A stretch of DNA of 64,000 nt. It comes from Clostridiales bacterium. GTDB taxonomy: Bacteria > Bacillota > Clostridia > Lachnospirales > Lachnospiraceae. A model generated the notes under the pieces. The model was not told the DNA's origin, searched no databases, and was given only the letters and a program-made list of their open reading frames with translations. Below, in pieces: positions 35,113 to 44,291 of this stretch (its first letter is position 1; each line of letters starts with the position of its first letter). The stretch lies in NCBI GenBank assembly GCA_012839295.1, contig DUNO01000017.1:115814-179813 (forward strand), written 5' to 3'. Both the position numbers and the translations under genes were made by a program.

Positions 35113-36084
35113 TTATTGTGAAAGAATGGTGGCATCGAAGAAATTCCGGAAGGAGGGAAGCATCTGGGTAAATTCCCTGCTGATCTTATCGATTGCCTGA
35201 TAGTCCTCCTCCGAAAGCTTCCAGCCGATTGCTTTCAGATTTTCTGCGACCTGGGCACAGCTACGACCGCCCACAATGGGAGCGGTAATGCCAGGAGTCT
35301 GAATGAGCCAGCGGATGGCAACCTGTGCCGGTGTTTTGTCATATTTCTTTGCATAGTGCTTTAATACGTCCGTCACCTTCAGCGCGCCATCAAAGTATGG
35401 CTGCTGGAATAAGGGCGCCTGGCTACGGCCATCCTCTTTCGGAAAAGTGGTACTGCACTGGTACTTGCCCGTGAGGATTCCTTGCGCGAGTGGGCTATAG
35501 GGTACGATTCCGATATCATTTTCCCTGCAATACTCCAGCTCCGGGCCATCCAAAAAGCGCCATACCAAGCTATAACAGGGCTGTATGCTATCGATTTCTC
35601 CATATTGCCGCGCTTGCTTAAGCTGTTCCAGGCTGAAATTGGAAACACCGATCGATTTGATTTTTCCCTGGCTTTTAAGCTTCATCAAAGCTTCCATTGT
35701 CTCCCCAATCGGCACTCCGCTGTTTGAGGGATAATGGATAAAATAAACATCAATATAATCCAGCCCTAACGCTTTTAAGCTGCCTTCACAAGCAGGCGCA
35801 ACAAGATCCTTCGCCATTTCGGTCCGCCACAGCTTAGTGATAATGCTCATCTCTTCCCGTGGCAATCCCTTAATTGCCTCGCCCAACAATTTTTCCGACT
35901 TGCCATACCCATATACATAGGCTGTATCAAAGGTTGTTACCCCGCCTTCCCATGCGGTCCGGATTGCTTTGATGGATTCGAGCTCATTCGCGCTGCCCCA
36001 ATACTCGTCATCGCCCATCACCCATGTTCCAAAAATGATTTCTGAAATAGAGACATTGCTTTTTCCAAGTTTCTTCATTTTCAT
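35113..36084 (-). CDS. Aldo/keto reductase
   Basis: About 323 residues from an ATG at 36084; an ATG two codons further in and an upstream TTG are alternatives. NADPH-dependent (alpha/beta)8 reductase with the catalytic tetrad in order: TFDTAYVYGYGKSEKLLG (Asp and Tyr), IITKLW (Lys) and VYFIHYPS (His). IGVSNFSLEQL and a C-terminal cofactor segment follow. In this operon it could reduce the aldehyde released by the aldolase, or oxidise/reduce the sugar itself. No ribosome site is strong; AAAGGCACGGG is the best. Confidence 0.9.
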   Translation of the reverse strand: MKMKKLGKSNVSISEIIFGTWVMGDDEYWGSANELESIKAIRTAWEGGVTTFDTAYVYGYGKSEKLLGEAIKGLPREEMSIITKLWRTEMAKDLVAPACEGSLKALGLDYIDVYFIHYPSNSGVPIGETMEALMKLKSQGKIKSIGVSNFSLEQLKQARQYGEIDSIQPCYSLVWRFLDGPELEYCRENDIGIVPYSPLAQGILTGKYQCSTTFPKEDGRSQAPLFQQPYFDGALKVTDVLKHYAKKYDKTPAQVAIRWLIQTPGITAPIVGGRSCAQVAENLKAIGWKLSEEDYQAIDKISREFTQMLPSFRNFFDATILSQ

Positions 36085-36116
36085 TTTAATACCCGTGCCT
36101 TTCAATTTTTTGACGA

Positions 36117-36175
36117 CCTATTCAAAAAATTGAATAGGCCTGAATAGAAAGGTTGAAAATCTACTTTTTTCAACC
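36117..36175. other. Two adjacent hairpins between MFS and aldo/keto reductase genes
   Basis: CCTATTCAA/TTGAATAGG (36117-36125, 36130-36138) and GGTTGAAAA/TTTTCAACC (36151-36159, 36167-36175) are perfect 9-bp stems lying back to back. Neither has a long T tract on the minus strand, so they may be processing or attenuation elements. Confidence 0.5.
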
Positions 36176-36209
36176 TACTTTCTCCTCGTTTCTAAATGGT
36201 GCTTCTGTT

Positions 36210-37439
36210 TTAATTCCGGTCAGTTTCCTGATCTGTCCGTTTTCTTATCAGAAAGATATAAATGATTGCCATTCCCATCACAAGAACTAATAAGGCTCCG
36301 CTGAATATCTGATAGGTCAGCGCAATCCCCTTCTTCCCAACCAAAAAGCCGCCGCCTATATTTCCAACGATACTGCCGATACCCACCTGTACAACAACCA
36401 ATGCGCTTTGCGCCCTGCTGCGCAGATGCTCCAGTGTCTCACTGCCCAAAAAAATCACACAGTTGTAATAGACTAGCATATAAGCCACACCTCCCAAAAA
36501 CTGCGCCACCGCTATTACCCCAAAATCAGCGGTGACCGACGGAAGTAATGTTCGTATTCCCAGGATTCCGGAAGCTATCAACAGAACGATGAAGGTGGAG
36601 GTCTGCTTCCTGATTCTATCCATCAGTAAAAATACAGGCAGCTCGCCTAAAGCCGAAATCATCATAGCCCTTCCTATATCGGCTTCATGAAATTCGCTTT
36701 CCATCATATACGGTCCCAGGAAACTGCTATAACAGCTGCCCACAATCTGAGTGGCACAGGCAAGAACCAGTACAAACAAGATGCGTGGTTTGAACAATAA
36801 ATGCCGTGCGCTTTGCTGCCGCGAAACAGCGGTTTTTGTAATGACCCGTGGCTTGTCATGCAGTGTCAAGGTCAGTAAAAACAGAAGCAGGTATGCCGCA
36901 CCTGTCAATACAAACGACCATCGATGATCGGACTGTATCAGTGAACCGGATGCTGCGGCAGCTATAGCATAACCCAAGGTTCCGCCTATACGGACGGAGG
37001 AAAAGGAATATCCCGTATTCTCCAAGCTGCTCACTGTCATAGCGATTCCCAAGGGAACGATGCAGGTCTGAAAGGAAAAAAACACTGTGTTGATCAGCAG
37101 TAAAGCGGAAAAATTATTTGACAGGGGAAAGAGCATGACACTGATCATTGTCGCCGGAATCACAATCCGAAGTATCAATATGCCCTTTCCTGACCGGTCG
37201 CTTCGCGCCGCCCAAAAAGGCTGTACCAAAATAGCACAAATCGGACCAATTGAGGATAATATCCCGATTTTCAACGGGGTCATTCCCTGGGAGCTGTAAT
37301 AGGTCGTTATGTAGGGAAGGAAAAAAGCTTCAGCTATATAGATCAGCCCATAGAAGCATAACAGGCGTAAAATAATAGTCCTTTCCCCATCGTGGCTGAT
37401 CTTTATCTGCATCCTTGGTATTCTATTCCTTTTTGTCAT
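36210..37439 (-). CDS. MFS transporter (LacY/NupG-like)
   Basis: 409 residues with about 12 membrane helices. The first helix region reads [19 protein letters not shown]. The loop 2-3 motif is [13 protein letters not shown], the general MFS G-x-x-x-D-R-x-G type. A charged middle loop ([14 protein letters not shown]) separates the two halves. It is likely a sugar or glycoside permease, or an exporter of a product. The ATG overlaps the end of the ThuA-like gene by 17 bases, so the two are coupled. Confidence 0.88.
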   Translation of the reverse strand: MTKRNRIPRMQIKISHDGERTIILRLLCFYGLIYIAEAFFLPYITTYYSSQGMTPLKIGILSSIGPICAILVQPFWAARSDRSGKGILILRIVIPATMISVMLFPLSNNFSALLLINTVFFSFQTCIVPLGIAMTVSSLENTGYSFSSVRIGGTLGYAIAAAASGSLIQSDHRWSFVLTGAAYLLLFLLTLTLHDKPRVITKTAVSRQQSARHLLFKPRILFVLVLACATQIVGSCYSSFLGPYMMESEFHEADIGRAMMISALGELPVFLLMDRIRKQTSTFIVLLIASGILGIRTLLPSVTADFGVIAVAQFLGGVAYMLVYYNCVIFLGSETLEHLRSRAQSALVVVQVGIGSIVGNIGGGFLVGKKGIALTYQIFSGALLVLVMGMAIIYIFLIRKRTDQETDRN

Positions 37440-38205
37440 GAAGCCCGCTTATGTTTGCAAAATTCTCCGGTGGAGTGAAGTCAACGGTAGGGATTGCCTG
37501 GGGAAACGCATAGGTTACCTTTGGGAAATTAATGGGGGCTGCCCAGTTGACCGCATTGATGATGATTTGTTGGATTTCCGGTATTTCGTAGGTCGGAAAA
37601 GCCTCATGTCCACAGCGCAGATAGAAAACCTTGCCCAGTCCGCGATGCCAGCAGCAACCGGAACGGAAGACCTCACCGCCTTCAAACCAGCTGATAAATA
37701 CCTGTTCATCAGGCTGCGGGATCATGAAATGCTCCCCATACATTTCTTCGTTCGGCAGTACAATTTTTTCCGGCAGCCCGGCAGTGATGGGATGGGATGG
37801 ATCCACGATCCACATGATCTCTTTTTCCCCATCCTCCCTCCATTTAAGCCATACGGTCTCGGTACCCATCAGCTTATGGAAAATTTTTGAGTTATGCGCA
37901 GAGTGCAGGGCAATCAGACCCATGCCTTCCATGGTAATTCTTTTATAGATCCGTTCGACAACCGCGTCATCTACTTCGTCCTGAGCCATATGCCCCCACC
38001 AGATCAATACGTCAGTCTGCTTGAGGACCTCCTCTGTCAAACCATGCTCCGGCTGCCTCAATGTTGCGGTCTTTACATCCATACCTCCCTTTTGCAAAAA
38101 ATCAGCAATACACCCATGGATTCCCTTTGGATATACCTTGCGAATTTCCTCAAACTGCACTTCATGCAGATACTCATTCCAAACTGTTACTCGAATTCGT
38201 TCCAT
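37423..38205 (-). CDS. ThuA-like (trehalose-utilisation family) protein
   Basis: 260 residues of glutamine-amidotransferase-like fold. Visible blocks are [57 protein letters not shown] and [19 protein letters not shown]. ThuA proteins work with Gfo/Idh/MocA dehydrogenases on 3-keto-glycosides, established for ThuA/ThuB in Agrobacterium trehalose use. Here the Gfo/Idh gene lies 28 bases upstream, which supports the same partnership. The glycoside is unknown. Confidence 0.88.
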   Translation of the reverse strand: MERIRVTVWNEYLHEVQFEEIRKVYPKGIHGCIADFLQKGGMDVKTATLRQPEHGLTEEVLKQTDVLIWWGHMAQDEVDDAVVERIYKRITMEGMGLIALHSAHNSKIFHKLMGTETVWLKWREDGEKEIMWIVDPSHPITAGLPEKIVLPNEEMYGEHFMIPQPDEQVFISWFEGGEVFRSGCCWHRGLGKVFYLRCGHEAFPTYEIPEIQQIIINAVNWAAPINFPKVTYAFPQAIPTVDFTPPENFANISGLHDKKE

Positions 38206-38233
38206 CGTTTCCCTCCATTTCTTCCTATTACCC

Positions 38234-39301
38234 TTATAATGTAACCCACCGGCCGGTTGCCGAGGATTCGATTACCGCGTCCAGGACATATTGATCCCGC
38301 TGACCATCATAAATATTGGCAGACAGCCCATCTCCCTTACCCAACAAAATATCAGCGAGAGACTGCATCTGATCAACATGGTATTTATCCGGAATTTGCA
38401 CCTTCGTATATGTATGCGTTGAAGCGTATGGCTCTCCAATACAAACCTCCAGCTCGTCCACCCCCGGTGTCTCATCCAGCTTGTAGATCAGAGCTCCCTT
38501 GCTTCCATAGATTTCAAGACGTTGATAGTTACTGCGGCCATAGGCAAAGCGGGTAATCAAAAAGGACGCCGAGAGCCCGCCTTCCATATCTGCCATAAAA
38601 TACGAGGAATCATCCACATCCACCTTGCACATGCCGCTACCATCCTTCTTGCGGCGTTCCCGTACAAAAGTCTTCTGGTTTCCTATCACGCGTTGGTATT
38701 CCTTCCCGGTGATAAAACGAACCAGATCCACTCCATGGCTGCCCAGATCTCCCAGCACACCGGAGCCCGCATGTTCCTTCGTAAAAAACCAAAGCAGCGG
38801 GATATCCTGATAGGGTATGCCCCACGCCTGGAAGTACTGCATATTGGCGTGGTAAATGTCACCCAAAGCACCGGACAAAACCAGGTCGCGGGCATAACGG
38901 GAAGCGGCCTTGAAACGGTATGAGAAACATACCATATTTGGTAGCTCCTTTTCCTTTGTTAATGCGGCAAGAGTATCGGCTTCTGCTTTATCCAATCCGA
39001 CAGGCTTTTCCAAATTATAGGGCTTGCCCATTTCGATGGCACACAATGCAACGGGATAATGGACATCATTTGGCACACAGATATCCACTACATCCACATC
39101 CTCACAGGCAATCAGGTCACGATAATCCGTAAAGCAATGGGCATCGTCAATTCCATATGCTTTTTGGACGGCTTCCAGTGCCCCGGCATCAATGTCACAA
39201 ATGGCAGTCAACTCTAAATCCGGACTTTTACTAATGCCGGGAAGGTGAACCCCTTTAGCGATAAAGCCTAATCCAACTATGCCAACACGTTTCTTTTTCA
39301 T
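38234..39301 (-). CDS. Gfo/Idh/MocA-family oxidoreductase
   Basis: 355 residues. N-terminal Rossmann fold ([19 protein letters not shown]), then [12 protein letters not shown] with the family EKP motif, and the C-terminal beta-sheet domain with [21 protein letters not shown](P)-dependent, commonly oxidising a sugar hydroxyl to a ketone. A GGAGGAAAG site precedes the ATG. First gene of the run to 24269 and next to ThuA, so it may make a 3-keto-glycoside that ThuA then processes. Confidence 0.92.
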   Translation of the reverse strand: MKKKRVGIVGLGFIAKGVHLPGISKSPDLELTAICDIDAGALEAVQKAYGIDDAHCFTDYRDLIACEDVDVVDICVPNDVHYPVALCAIEMGKPYNLEKPVGLDKAEADTLAALTKEKELPNMVCFSYRFKAASRYARDLVLSGALGDIYHANMQYFQAWGIPYQDIPLLWFFTKEHAGSGVLGDLGSHGVDLVRFITGKEYQRVIGNQKTFVRERRKKDGSGMCKVDVDDSSYFMADMEGGLSASFLITRFAYGRSNYQRLEIYGSKGALIYKLDETPGVDELEVCIGEPYASTHTYTKVQIPDKYHVDQMQSLADILLGKGDGLSANIYDGQRDQYVLDAVIESSATGRWVTL

Positions 39302-39660
39302 CTACTTTCCTCCATTCTGATGTTGTTGTAATTTATCCATATAGGAGATTTACTACTGTTATATTAGCAAAAACAAATCAAAACCATGTAATAAAAATAT
39401 GATTTTCTTATATGACATTTTTGACTTTAGGGTTAAAAAAGAGCAAAAAAAAAGCCCTTTAGGCCAGTCCATAATATATTCGAAATCCCTGTCTTATGTT
39501 AAGATGATTCCTGTTACAGATAATAAATATCTGATGTTAACCAGAAGTATCCATGATGCATAAGGCAGGGTTTTCAATACTAAATTTGCTGGACAGTCAA
39601 AGTTCTTCCAAAAAACAACCCTATCATAATAGATGTCTTTAAATAGATCATACCATAATA
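39302..39660. other. Intergenic region upstream of the 39301-24269 run
   Basis: 359 AT-rich bases. It holds a terminator for the operon to the right (39610-39640), a short GC stem followed by nine T on the minus strand (about 39450-39475), and presumably the promoter of the Gfo/Idh gene, for which no convincing -35/-10 pair was found. No coding frame is supported. Confidence 0.55.
39610..39640 (-). terminator. Rho-independent terminator of the second DUF5605/ABC operon
   Basis: The minus strand reads AAAGACATCTATTATGATAG then GGTTGTTTTTT: a stem with inner CTAT/ATAG and outer A-rich/T-rich pairing, then six T. It lies 20 bases after the Gfo/Idh stop at 39661. Confidence 0.6.
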
Positions 39661-40626
39661 TTATTTATGTATCTGTTCCATAACACATTCAAATATCTTC
39701 GTAGTCGCTATATTATCCCGATGCGTTATAAGTTCGCTTTCAATTTTGCCATTCCTGAAAAGCTCTGCAAAATGTTCAATTTCATAGCAGAAGCCATCCG
39801 TAAAATCCGCTTCAAAAGTTTCCAATAGCTCTTTGTTCTTATCATAACATTCTACCTTACGGGATCCCAGGAAATGATATGCCACCACATAACCGCTGTC
39901 GCCATAGACATAAGCATCCGTACTTGTCTGGGCACTGATCCCACAGCTTAGGGAAGCCAGTGCTCCGCTGCCAAACTTCATGGACATGGCAACGCAATCG
40001 TCTACCCCATTTTCACACAGGGTTCCAACTGCTTTTACGTCGGTGGGATATTCGCCTAATATCCCTGTAGCAAATTCGATGGGATAAACCCCTGCGTCAT
40101 AAAGGCTTCCGCCAGCCCTGTCCTTGTCAAAGAGGCGATGTTTGGGGTCATAGGGGAAACTATTAAAGCAGAACGAAGCCTGTACCAGCTTAACCTTTCC
40201 AATCCTTCCTCCCATAACCCATTCCTTTGCTTTTTGGAATGTAGGGAGGCACCTGGTCCACATCGCTTCCATAAGAAGCACGTTGTTGTTTTTCGCCAGC
40301 GTAGTAACCTCTTCTGCCTGCGCTTTTGTGAGGACCATCGGCTTTTCACAGAGAACTCCTTTTTTATTCTCTATGCAAAGCTTGATCAGCTCATAATGCC
40401 GGTCATGTGTCTGGGCGATATAAACCACATCCACAGCTGGATCCGCTGCCAGTGAAACATAATCCCCAAAGCATGTTCCTGCCCCATACTCATCCGCAAA
40501 CTTCCTTGCCCTGCTTTCATCAGTGGATGCAACTGCTGCCAGCTCCACATTCTCCACTGTTTTTAACACCCTTGCAAAACGGTGCGCGATCCCGCCAAGT
40601 CCCATAATACCGAATTTAACCTTCAT
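39661..40626 (-). CDS. Gfo/Idh/MocA-family oxidoreductase (second)
   Basis: 321 residues from the ATG at 40626, which has AGAGGAAAAG upstream; the longer frame to 40668 adds 14 residues without a site. Rossmann start VKFGIMGLGGIAHRFARVL, EKPMVLTKAQAEEV and AGGSLYDAGVYPIEFATG are of the trans-dihydrobenzenediol dehydrogenase/1,5-anhydrofructose reductase-like branch. It probably oxidises or reduces a sugar. Last gene of the ABC/DUF5605 cluster. Low similarity to the other Gfo/Idh protein shows they are not recent duplicates. Confidence 0.92.
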   Translation of the reverse strand: MKVKFGIMGLGGIAHRFARVLKTVENVELAAVASTDESRARKFADEYGAGTCFGDYVSLAADPAVDVVYIAQTHDRHYELIKLCIENKKGVLCEKPMVLTKAQAEEVTTLAKNNNVLLMEAMWTRCLPTFQKAKEWVMGGRIGKVKLVQASFCFNSFPYDPKHRLFDKDRAGGSLYDAGVYPIEFATGILGEYPTDVKAVGTLCENGVDDCVAMSMKFGSGALASLSCGISAQTSTDAYVYGDSGYVVAYHFLGSRKVECYDKNKELLETFEADFTDGFCYEIEHFAELFRNGKIESELITHRDNIATTKIFECVMEQIHK

Positions 40627-40738
40627 CTGCTCTTTTCCTCTCTTTCTTGCCCAGCATCGGAAATACATCCCTATCCATCATACCAATGTCTTCCCATCTT
40701 TTCAAGAAATATTCATATCCCTTTATTACCTGAAATCA

Positions 40739-40761
40739 AGGTTCCTAGTCACTAAGAACCT
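40739..40761. other. Hairpin downstream of a DUF5605 gene
   Basis: AGGTTCCTAG and CTAAGAACCT pair with one mismatch around a 3-base loop, 120 bases after the stop at 40884. Without a T tract it is at best a weak terminator or attenuator. Confidence 0.4.
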
Positions 40762-40883
40762 GTAAATTGTATTCCATGAATATGACCAAGACCCTTGTAC
40801 TTTATTTCCATAACCAACTTCCTACCGCCTATCATATTGGCTCGGACTATTCTTTCATTGTTATATTTCCTTTCGATAACTCT

Positions 40884-42416
40884 TTAGTCCACTAAGCTAT
40901 CGCCCTCAAGCCTTGTTACGAGTATCGCAATCCCTTCCTTGCCAGGAAGGCGGAGCTTTATATTTCCTGCTACTTCATCATGGAGGAGGGTTCTTGACAT
41001 TTCCCATACATCGATCACTTCAATCTGATATTTACCATTTTCCGGAACGGTATAATCCATGATGGAAGGCCGCTGCCGTCCCAGATAATGCAGGCGGTAA
41101 GATGCGCTGCTAATCATATTTGGCATAAAGTTCAGTAAGTGGGCATCCCTCTCATGCTCAGGCAGGCTGAACAAACTCTTAATAATGGGATTATCTGTAT
41201 TGATATTGCTGCTATCCTTATGATCATTTGGGTTAATATTAAATAAATGCTTCTGCACCAATTGCAGATTTTCAGGTATACTCTCCAGGAGCTTCCGCAG
41301 GAAGGCAATCCTCTCTGAGCTTTCCCCGTAGAGAAGCCCGCCCTTCGCCCACCAAAGCACCTCATCATCCCGGTGATAGGTTTCGCCATGGGTACAATAA
41401 CCGCCCCTCGTCACCGCTGTCCATACACGGTTCACCATTTCAAAAGCCGATAGATTGCCCCAGGAATATTCGATATCCCCCTCATAGCCACATTCATCGA
41501 TCAAAACAGGCATGTCATACTTATTCTTCCAGGTAATCGTCTTCTGTGCATCCCCTTGGATGGAGCAATGTGTCATCCATGGCTTTTTAGGATAAACAAC
41601 GAAGCCATTATGGATGGAGGTTAAGTGACGGTACGGATCCACGGCGAGCACCATATTTCCGAAATCATCCCATTCCTCAAAAAGCTTTCCAGGTACAAAA
41701 TCAAATTCATTGGCTAAGCTCCACCAAATATTATGGAAAGCACTCAGACGCGTAATACAGTATTTTAAATAGATCAAATCCTCTTCATGGGTGAATTTAG
41801 AAAATCCCCAACGGTCATAGGGATGGAACAGGATCAGGTCTGCCTCTATCCCCAGCTGCCCAAGCTGGGAAATCCGGTTCTCTAAATGATGCCAGAAATC
41901 CGCATTGGGCTGGTTAACATCCCAGGCCCCGTCCTCCTTTTTGTGGAAGGGAAATAGCTCCGGCTCATTCTCATTATATGGCATGGACTTAGGGAATACG
42001 CACATCCTGATTTTGTTATAGGGGGAAGCCTTTAAGGTATCGATTGTCTGCTGCTGTAATTCTTCCGTCTGGTGTGTCCATGCATAGCAGGTGGTTCCAA
42101 AAGGAAGATATCTGGTTCCATCCTCATACTGGAACCGGTCTCCGATGGCTTTTACCAGGCCATGGTTATTGCTGTCCCTTCCTTCGCATAGAAAACTGCC
42201 TTTCACTACATTTCCATCTAAGTCGATTGAATAATCCCATTGGCCAGTCTTTTGCGGCAGAAAACGCACCAGATAGCGGTTCGCTCCATCCGCAAATAAG
42301 TTCACTGTATATTTGTCGGTTCCATTGGTAAAGGTTGCTTCAAATTTAACAGGCTCCATGCTCTTAAGATCTGTAAATCCCTTCTCAAACACTTCATATA
42401 ATCTTATTTTATCCAT
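40884..42416 (-). CDS. DUF5060/DUF5605 putative glycoside hydrolase
   Basis: 510 residues. DUF5060 sandwich (about 20-80, NRYLVRFLPQKTGQWDYSID), TIM barrel (about 105-370) with IRMCVFPKSMPYNENEPE, DLILFHPYDRWGFS, WWSLANEFDF (candidate acid/base Glu237), VLIDECGYEGD (candidate nucleophile Glu308) and GGYCTHGETYHRDDEVLWWA, then a DUF5605-like tail (EVIDVWEMSRTLL). No signal peptide. The proposed catalytic pair follows the clan-A pattern of a Glu after Asn and a second Glu on a later strand, and is inference. AAAGGAG precedes the ATG. Paired with the paralogue at 42531 and fed by the ABC importer at 44292-47781. Confidence 0.85.
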   Translation of the reverse strand: MDKIRLYEVFEKGFTDLKSMEPVKFEATFTNGTDKYTVNLFADGANRYLVRFLPQKTGQWDYSIDLDGNVVKGSFLCEGRDSNNHGLVKAIGDRFQYEDGTRYLPFGTTCYAWTHQTEELQQQTIDTLKASPYNKIRMCVFPKSMPYNENEPELFPFHKKEDGAWDVNQPNADFWHHLENRISQLGQLGIEADLILFHPYDRWGFSKFTHEEDLIYLKYCITRLSAFHNIWWSLANEFDFVPGKLFEEWDDFGNMVLAVDPYRHLTSIHNGFVVYPKKPWMTHCSIQGDAQKTITWKNKYDMPVLIDECGYEGDIEYSWGNLSAFEMVNRVWTAVTRGGYCTHGETYHRDDEVLWWAKGGLLYGESSERIAFLRKLLESIPENLQLVQKHLFNINPNDHKDSSNINTDNPIIKSLFSLPEHERDAHLLNFMPNMISSASYRLHYLGRQRPSIMDYTVPENGKYQIEVIDVWEMSRTLLHDEVAGNIKLRLPGKEGIAILVTRLEGDSLVD

Positions 42417-42530
42417 TACTTTATTCTCCTTTTTCCCTACTCAGACAGAGTAAAGTTATAGTAAAAACTTAGTTACTATGATATTACCATTCCAATCCCC
42501 CCTTCCTTGACACTTCCAAGGACTTGCTTC

Positions 42531-44054
42531 CTATTCTTCACAAATTAAGGTTGCAAGAAGAGCCATGCCTTCTTTTCCCGGCAGTGGGATTCCTACCTTT
42601 CCTGTGACATTACTGAACACTTCAGTCCTTGTCATATTCCAAACATCCAGAAGCTCTATTTTATAGAACTTTCCTTCCGGCAACATAATATTTACTGAAC
42701 TTGTGCATTGTCGTGCATAATAATATATAAAGGCATGGTTACCACAATGCCCCTGATATTTTCTGGATCCTTCAATAAAGGAAATGATTCTTTCATAGGG
42801 ATTCATAATTAAATTCTTTGTAAAGCCCGGCAGCTTGCTAAAGTCTGCCGGATTAGTTTTTAATTGCTCCAGACCTCCTATGTTTGCTTCCGGATCAGGT
42901 AAGAAATCAATAGGAGTTGGCAGTTTCTCTATAACGCTCTTCAAAAATGCAATTCTTGATGGGCTTTCTCCATGCATAATACCGCCTCTACTCCACCACA
43001 GTATTTCATCTTGGGTAATGTAGGTTTCACCGTGGGTACAATATCCACCACAAACTGTAGCAATCCAAAATCTATTTACCATTTCAAAGGCTGAAATATT
43101 TCCCCATGAATGTGGCACATTGCCTTCATAACAACATTCATCAAAAACTACCGGCTTACCATATTTCTTTTGGTAGTCTGGTATGTTCTGAACATTTGAA
43201 TCCTGTATAGAACAATGTGTAGTATCAGCATTATCAAAATCCCAGTATACCAAACAATTATGGTTGCTTAATAAATGGCCATAAGGATCACGCTTTGAAA
43301 TATAGGAAGCGAATTCTGCCCACCAACCATATTCAAAATTAGGTATTGTATCGAATTCATTGGCCAGGCTCCACCACAGATTAGGGAATGCAGCCAGCCT
43401 GCGTGTTGCATAATTTAAATAAGTTAGGCATTGATCCTTGCTCAGCTTTGAAAAACCCCAGTGGTCATATGGATGGAACAAAATCAAATCAGCTTGTATT
43501 CCCATTTGTTCCATCTGAGTTAATCTGTCCTCCATTTCATCCCAAAAAAAATAACATGGGCGGTCAACATCCCATTGTCCATCTGTTTTTTCATATGCAA
43601 AATATTTCGGCTCATTATGGTTATAATCAAAATGCTTGGGAAACACACAGAACCTCACTTTGTTAAAGGGAGATGAAGATAGGGTCTTCATTGTGGTATC
43701 AACAAGTTTTTTATCCTGATGGATTAAAGCATATACTGTTGTTCCAAATGGAATAAACTTGGAGCCTGATTCATACTTAAAGTGAAGTCCATCTGCTTTA
43801 ACTATTCCGCATTTATCAGAAGGAGAACACTCTTCTTCACCGTTAGCATCAATAACACCCCTAACTTTCCAGCTATATTTTCCAAGCTTTCTTGGAAAAA
43901 AGCGTACTTTATACTGACCATTACCAGCATAAAACCCATCTAATTCAATCGTCTCTTCCTCATGGGTAAATACTGCTTTTAAATCAACATAAACCTTTGA
44001 TGTCTCTGGTTCAGGCCCTGTGAACGTCCATTCTTTCATTTCAAATTGTCTCAT
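42531..44054 (-). CDS. DUF5060/DUF5605 putative glycoside hydrolase (second of the pair)
   Basis: 507 residues with the same layout: DUF5060 sandwich (about 12-75), barrel with VRFCVFPKHFDYNHNEPK, DLILFHPYDHWGFS, WWSLANEFDT (candidate acid/base Glu233) and VVFDECCYEGN (candidate nucleophile Glu306), then WNMTRTEVFS in the C-terminal domain. It shares roughly half its residues with the neighbour at 40884 by eye, so the pair may cleave related linkages. AGGGAGCAT precedes the ATG, and the 5' leader carries an 18-bp tandem duplication. No signal peptide is seen, so it would act on sugars imported by the adjacent ABC system. Confidence 0.85.
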   Translation of the reverse strand: MRQFEMKEWTFTGPEPETSKVYVDLKAVFTHEEETIELDGFYAGNGQYKVRFFPRKLGKYSWKVRGVIDANGEEECSPSDKCGIVKADGLHFKYESGSKFIPFGTTVYALIHQDKKLVDTTMKTLSSSPFNKVRFCVFPKHFDYNHNEPKYFAYEKTDGQWDVDRPCYFFWDEMEDRLTQMEQMGIQADLILFHPYDHWGFSKLSKDQCLTYLNYATRRLAAFPNLWWSLANEFDTIPNFEYGWWAEFASYISKRDPYGHLLSNHNCLVYWDFDNADTTHCSIQDSNVQNIPDYQKKYGKPVVFDECCYEGNVPHSWGNISAFEMVNRFWIATVCGGYCTHGETYITQDEILWWSRGGIMHGESPSRIAFLKSVIEKLPTPIDFLPDPEANIGGLEQLKTNPADFSKLPGFTKNLIMNPYERIISFIEGSRKYQGHCGNHAFIYYYARQCTSSVNIMLPEGKFYKIELLDVWNMTRTEVFSNVTGKVGIPLPGKEGMALLATLICEE

Positions 44055-44067
44055 GATATATGCTCCC

Positions 44068-44103
44068 TTAAATATTATCTAACTGTTAAATATTATCTAA
44101 CTG
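44068..44103. repeat. 18-bp exact tandem duplication in a gene leader
   Basis: TTAAATATTATCTAACTG occurs twice without a gap (44068-44085, 44086-44103), directly upstream of the ribosome site of the DUF5605 gene at 44054. Confidence 0.85.
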
Positions 44104-44291
44104 TAAGTTTAAAATCTTTATATTTTAACAAACATGTAAGTTCCATTCTTACATCGTTATTTAATCGAATTCCATGTTCATATTTCCCGAAAACTTTTCG
44201 ATTCACAATTTTGTTGATTTAGGTTATTCATCCTTGAGCTGATATACGTTTAATATAGCAGAACACTGTTTATATAGGTGATATACTAAAA

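Noticed and set aside
40627..40668. Upstream 14 codons of the second Gfo/Idh gene resembling the GH106-like 3' end (ATAGGG.TGTATTTC.GATGC)
   Set aside because: About 26 bases with several mismatches are too few to separate a relic from chance.
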